Source: Nocardia vulneris
Lineage (GTDB): Bacteria > Actinomycetota > Actinomycetes > Mycobacteriales > Mycobacteriaceae
Assembly (NCBI RefSeq): GCF_001613425.1
Contig: NZ_BDCI01000017.1
Location: 1 to 64,000, forward strand
Reading direction: 5' to 3'
Length of the DNA stretch: 64,000 nt
The number at the start of each line of letters is the position of its first letter. Position 1 is the first letter of the stretch. A model generated the notes under the pieces. The model had not been told where the DNA came from. It searched no databases and saw only the letters and a program-made list of their open reading frames with translations. Shown one piece after another: positions 60,878 through 64,000 of the stretch. The translations under genes and the position numbers were made by a program.

Positions 60878-61294
60878 TTGCCGCACACCAAGACCAGGCA
60901 ACCGCGATCATTCTTCACTGCCGGGAAGCATGTCGGTTTGCGGACTGTCGAGAACCCGTCTCGGACCCAGCTGCACGACATCCTGGCGGACATGAGCTTC
61001 AATGCGCCGTTCGTGATCGTCGATCGGCTCGGCGGACCCGAACCCGGCGACTTCTACATCCAGGTCCACCTCGATGAAGACGTGGATCCCGCCGACGGTC
61101 ACAGCTACATCATCGAATTCCGCGACGGCGGACCCGACGCGCATTTCCGTGCCACGACCAGAGACGACGCACCGTGGGACAGCGTCGTCTCACCGGCCTT
61201 CGACACCGTGGTGAAAGTAGTGCAGGACTGGGCATTTCAACGCGAGGGGTGGCGAGAAGCGCTCTCGTGGGAACAGATGCAGTTCGACTCTTGA
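60878..61294 (+). CDS. Hypothetical protein, possibly immunity-type
   Basis: A 138-residue protein starting at TTG 60878 (a shorter start at ATG 60991 is possible). The conserved-looking stretches are FVIVDRLGGPEPGDFYIQVH, YIIEFRDGGPDAHFRATT and a C-terminal aromatic helix WAFQREGWREALSWEQM. This pattern occurs in small actinobacterial proteins that often accompany secreted toxins, but no toxin gene is adjacent. Function is unknown. Confidence 0.55.
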   Translation: MPHTKTRQPRSFFTAGKHVGLRTVENPSRTQLHDILADMSFNAPFVIVDRLGGPEPGDFYIQVHLDEDVDPADGHSYIIEFRDGGPDAHFRATTRDDAPWDSVVSPAFDTVVKVVQDWAFQREGWREALSWEQMQFDS

Positions 61295-61353
61295 CGCAAC
61301 CGGGTCCCCCGGCCGAGCACGTCACGGTTGCCGGGCACCGTTGTCAACCACGT

Positions 61354-61977
61354 TCAGGTCGCGGGATGACCGCCTGAGATACCGTGCTGCACCGCGTCGA
61401 ACGCCTGATTCAAGCGCTGACGGTGCGTTGTAGCGAGGTGGGCGAGATCGTCTCCGGCGAGCCGGCGCCGTACCGTGTCGACGGCGACTGTCCGGTACGC
61501 GGCGACGAGCAGGGCTGCCGCGAGCGCGCTGTCACCGGAGAACGCGGGGTCCTGGTCGAGTTCGGCGGTCAGTGCTGCCTCGATTTCGGACGCGAAGGCG
61601 CGCAGCCGCGCGATCAAAGCGGGCGACGCCGTGATGGTTCGCATCATCGGTTCGATGTCGCCGGCGAGGCCCGAGAGCACGTGCCGCTCCTCGCCGAGCG
61701 CGACGGCGGCCCGGCGCAGCGCCTCGACCGCATCGATGGTGTCGCCCCGCCCGCGGATCGCGTTGCGGACGATCTCGACGACGTCCGGAAGACGGTCGAA
61801 CAGCAGATCTTCCTTCCGTTCGAAATGCGAGAACACCGTCACCTTGGACACGCCCGCCGTCGCGGCGACATCGGCGATCGTGACGTTGTCGAAGCCGCGC
61901 CCGACGAACAGTTCCTGCGCGACCTCGGCGATGCGCGCTCGCGTCTTCGCCCCGCCGCGGTCCCCTTTGTTCGGCAT
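61354..61977 (-). CDS. TetR-family transcriptional regulator
   Basis: A 207-residue regulator. ATG 61977 gives MPNKGDRGGAKTRARIAEVA followed by a standard TetR HTH (NVTIADVAATAGVSKVTVFS, HFERKEDLLFD). It is divergent from the cytochrome P450 gene, with several matching dyads in the 188-base region between them. It is the likely repressor of the P450 and of itself, released by the P450 substrate. Confidence 0.9.
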   Translation of the reverse strand: MPNKGDRGGAKTRARIAEVAQELFVGRGFDNVTIADVAATAGVSKVTVFSHFERKEDLLFDRLPDVVEIVRNAIRGRGDTIDAVEALRRAAVALGEERHVLSGLAGDIEPMMRTITASPALIARLRAFASEIEAALTAELDQDPAFSGDSALAAALLVAAYRTVAVDTVRRRLAGDDLAHLATTHRQRLNQAFDAVQHGISGGHPAT

Positions 61978-62015
61978 GCGCGTGGAACTCCCTCCTGCTA
62001 CCGGGGCTTTACAAA

Positions 62016-62025
62016 GTAAATTTAC
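62016..62025. promoter_or_regulatory. Operator in TetR/P450 region, TetR side
   Basis: GTAAATTTAC, a perfect 10-base palindrome, followed after 3 bases by another GTAA. It shares GTAA/TTAC half-sites with the sites near 62092. Confidence 0.55.
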
Positions 62026-62075
62026 CAGGTAAGGACGAGCCACAGAGGCCGGGGCGCTCAGGCATCTTGTCCAAA

Positions 62076-62106
62076 TAAGCTTACTTGATAAGCTTACTGA
62101 GTAAGC
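62076..62106. promoter_or_regulatory. Clustered TTAC/GTAA operators before the P450 gene
   Basis: Two direct TAAGCTTACT units (62076-62099) overlap a perfect inverted repeat GCTTACT-G-AGTAAGC (62092-62106). Repeated half-sites suggest cooperative binding by the adjacent TetR protein. Confidence 0.65.
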
Positions 62107-62165
62107 CTAACTTCAGCGCGGAGGTTCGGAGTACCGGTGCCGACCGCGGTTCGATGGGAGAAGCC

Positions 62166-63380
62166 ATGACGTCGCAGACGCCACTGCACCTTGTTCACAC
62201 AGCGCGTGAGCGATACAGCCCGGGGCCCGCTCTGACCGAGCGAGCGCACACAGAGGGCCTCACCAGAACGGACACGCCTTTCGGAGTGCCGGGTTGGCTG
62301 GTCACCCGCCATGAGGACGTACGCGCCGTACTCGGTGACGCCGCCCGGTTCAGCAGCGCGACACCTGGCCGTCGCGCGAATCCGCCCGCCGCGTCGACCG
62401 ATACCGACTCGGCCGGTAAGCAGTTCGCCAGTGCGGCATCGTTTTTGGTCGGCCAGGATCCGCCCGAACACCCCCGCCTGCGCCGATTGCTCACCCCCGA
62501 ATTCACGATGCGCCGTATGCGCGAGCTGGCGCCTCGGGTGCGCGCCGTTGTCGGAGCGGTACTCGACGGCATGCAGGACGCGGGCTCGCCGGTCGACCTC
62601 GTCGAGTGCTTCGCACTCCCCGTCCCGTCCCTGGTCATCTGCGAACTCCTCGGCGTCCCCTATGCCGACCGGGAAATGTTCCAACGTCTGACGGCGGTCC
62701 AGCTGCGGGCCACAGCGGCGCAAGAAGAGCGGACCGAAGCCTTCCTCGCGCTGCGTTCTTATATGGGCGATCTCGTCGACCGGCAGCGCACTGCTCCGGG
62801 TGATGATCTGATCGGCATGCTCATCCGCGAACACGATGACGACCTCAGCCACGACGAGTTGGTCGGCGTCGCCCTCGTCCTGTTGATCGCGGGGCATGAG
62901 ACGACCGCCAACACCCTCGGCGCGGGCACCGCCCTGCTTCTCGAACACCCCGGCCAACTCGCCGCGATCCGCGACGAGCCGCACCGGGTCGACGGCGCGG
63001 TCGAGGAACTGCTCCGCTTCTGCACACCGGTCCACACGGGCCTGGTCCGGACGGTCACGACGGACACCGTCATCGGCGGGCAGCCGATGAAAACCGGTGA
63101 CCTGGTGGTTGTTTCGCTGCCCATGGCCAACCGCGACCCGCGTCTGGTCACCGCACCGGACGACTTCGACATCGCACGCAAGCCGGTCCCGCACGTCGCG
63201 TTCGGCCACGGCATCCACCACTGTGTCGGCGCTCCCCTGGCCAGGATGGAACTACGGATCGCACTCCCGGCCCTGTTGCAACGCTTCCCCGGACTCCGGC
63301 TCGATCTCGATCCGGCGGACATCCAGTTCCGCACCATGACAGCCGTGCACGGCGTCGAAAGTTTGCCCGTCGCTTGGTGA
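62166..63380 (+). CDS. Cytochrome P450 monooxygenase
   Basis: A 404-residue bacterial class I P450. The I-helix oxygen-binding motif is LLIAGHETTANT, the ExxR motif is in VEELLRFC, and the heme loop is FGHGIHHCVGAPLARME with the axial Cys. ATG 62166 with GGGAG before it is chosen over an ATG 12 bases upstream. The sequence resembles the CYP105/107-like soluble P450s that hydroxylate macrolides, terpenes or xenobiotics. No ferredoxin or reductase is adjacent within the window; the FAD gene at the right edge is a separate type. The likely control is by the divergent TetR. Confidence 0.92.
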   Translation: MTSQTPLHLVHTARERYSPGPALTERAHTEGLTRTDTPFGVPGWLVTRHEDVRAVLGDAARFSSATPGRRANPPAASTDTDSAGKQFASAASFLVGQDPPEHPRLRRLLTPEFTMRRMRELAPRVRAVVGAVLDGMQDAGSPVDLVECFALPVPSLVICELLGVPYADREMFQRLTAVQLRATAAQEERTEAFLALRSYMGDLVDRQRTAPGDDLIGMLIREHDDDLSHDELVGVALVLLIAGHETTANTLGAGTALLLEHPGQLAAIRDEPHRVDGAVEELLRFCTPVHTGLVRTVTTDTVIGGQPMKTGDLVVVSLPMANRDPRLVTAPDDFDIARKPVPHVAFGHGIHHCVGAPLARMELRIALPALLQRFPGLRLDLDPADIQFRTMTAVHGVESLPVAW

Positions 63381-63524
63381 TAACGCATCGTGGGCCGTGC
63401 GGCGCCGGTCCCAGCGTCAGCCGGGCTGACGAGTAACCGGCGGCGGGACTGGATCTGAACAGCTTATCGCGACGTAAGGCGCAGCCGGACTCATCCACGA
63501 GGACTCGGCGTCAATCACGGGACG

Positions 63525-63539
63525 TGACAACGGTTGTCA
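63525..63539. promoter_or_regulatory. TetR-type operator without an adjacent regulator
   Basis: TGACAAC-G-GTTGTCA, perfect 7-base arms, 74 bases before the hypothetical gene at 63613. The regulator is not in the window, or is the TetR at 61354 acting at a distance, which is less likely because the sequence differs from its sites. Confidence 0.65.
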
Positions 63540-63612
63540 TGCGTTCGGTCGATACCGCTCAGGGGTACGTGTCGAACAGAATGAGGCTATTGCAGGGTCA
63601 AGATCATCGACG

Positions 63613-63918
63613 ATGAGGAATACTGCGCGCATGATGTTTGCGCTGGCGACAGCTGCGGATGTTTCTGAGCCGGACCCGGCGGGGGTTCCCGCGGCGCACG
63701 CTGATGTCGTGCCGCCCCACGCGGCGACTTTCGCAGCGACACTAGGGTTCTCGGCCAGACCGAGCTCGGCGCAGCTAGATGCCGTACGTCAGCTCAATGC
63801 GCACGCGACCAGTAGCGAGCAGTGGCGCCGGGCGTTCGGGGATGCCATCCGCGGGTGGGCCGAGGGTAGGCTCGGGAACCCTCCGGTCCAGAAACTCTCG
63901 CCGTCATCGTGCGGGTAG
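63613..63918 (+). CDS. Hypothetical protein
   Basis: A 101-residue frame, mostly helical and Ala-rich, with FAATLGFSARPSSAQLDAVRQ and a Trp-Arg-containing end. I recognise no family. It overlaps the start of the FAD gene by 10 bases, which suggests a real, translationally coupled gene, and it lies downstream of a strong palindrome. Confidence 0.5.
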   Translation: MRNTARMMFALATAADVSEPDPAGVPAAHADVVPPHAATFAATLGFSARPSSAQLDAVRQLNAHATSSEQWRRAFGDAIRGWAEGRLGNPPVQKLSPSSCG

Positions 63919-64000
63919 CAGCCGATCAGGCGGGATCACCACCGAGGTCCCGGCGAATCGTCGTGGTCGGTGCAGGTCTGGCCGGCACCGCCACGGCCAT
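63909..64000 (+). CDS. FAD-dependent oxidoreductase, N-terminal part
   Basis: Starts at GTG 63909 and runs off the right edge after about 30 codons. The visible sequence RRIVVVGAGLAGTATA is a dinucleotide-binding Rossmann motif of the FAD monooxygenase or hydroxylase type. Product and length cannot be told. Confidence 0.7.
   Translation, partial: MRVAADQAGSPPRSRRIVVVGAGLAGTATA

Noticed and set aside
1..64000. CRISPR array or long tandem repeats
   Set aside because: No regularly spaced repeats were seen on reading through the window.

Overview
The window is high-GC actinobacterial DNA. A free-standing second RNA polymerase beta gene (rpoB2), an antigen-85-type mycolyltransferase homologue, ANTAR-domain regulators and a SARP regulator together suggest a mycolic-acid-containing actinomycete, most likely Nocardia or a close relative. 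The genus is inferred from gene content; no search was run.

Bases 1-11,792 (minus strand) form one catabolic block read right to left. It runs uraD, uraH, urate oxidase, xanthine dehydrogenase FAD and 2Fe-2S subunits, 8-oxoguanine/guanine deaminase, xanthine dehydrogenase Mo subunit, purine permease, XdhC-type maturation factor, a small cyclotransferase-like protein, hydroxypyruvate isomerase, tartronate semialdehyde reductase and the start of glyoxylate carboligase. The genes import purines, oxidise them to urate and allantoin, and recycle the glyoxylate released later. Most junctions overlap by ATGA. A divergent PucR-type regulator faces the block across a TTCACAC-N10-GTGTGAA inverted repeat. 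No allantoinase or allantoicase is in the window.

Bases 13,521-17,984 hold a MarR/SDR pair sharing a perfect palindrome, then a two-gene family 2A encapsulin operon. It consists of an HK97-fold shell protein and a SufS-type cysteine desulfurase with a disordered N-terminal cargo-loading extension of about 270 residues, closed by a strong terminator. Bases 18,009-29,309 carry a polysaccharide deacetylase, a glycoside-hydrolase-like secreted protein, an SDR/TetR/hydrolase group with two matching operators, rpoB2 with an altered rifampicin-binding region, a DHA2 exporter and a DapA-family lyase.

Bases 29,381-54,852 are mixed accessory genes. They include transporters, PAS-ANTAR and GAF-ANTAR regulators, an AfsR-like SARP, several regulator/SDR pairs with visible operators, a GT1 glycosyltransferase beside an endoglycoceramidase-like protein lacking its acid/base Glu, an enoyl-CoA hydratase, secreted lipases and SGNH hydrolases, and an SGNH/acyltransferase-3 pair that looks like an envelope acetylation module.

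Bases 55,057-59,034 look like an integrated island. A tRNA-Pro(GGG) is followed by a terminator and an integrase C-terminal remnant, then an AT-richer stretch with a T5orf172 (GIY-YIG-like) protein, about 1 kb of decayed sequence, and a 520-residue protein with a D-x14-E-x-K nuclease-like motif. This is the least understood part of the window. Bases 59,299-64,000 return to core-like DNA: a mycolyltransferase homologue, small hypothetical proteins, a TetR/P450 pair with several operators, and the start of an FAD oxidoreductase running off the right edge.
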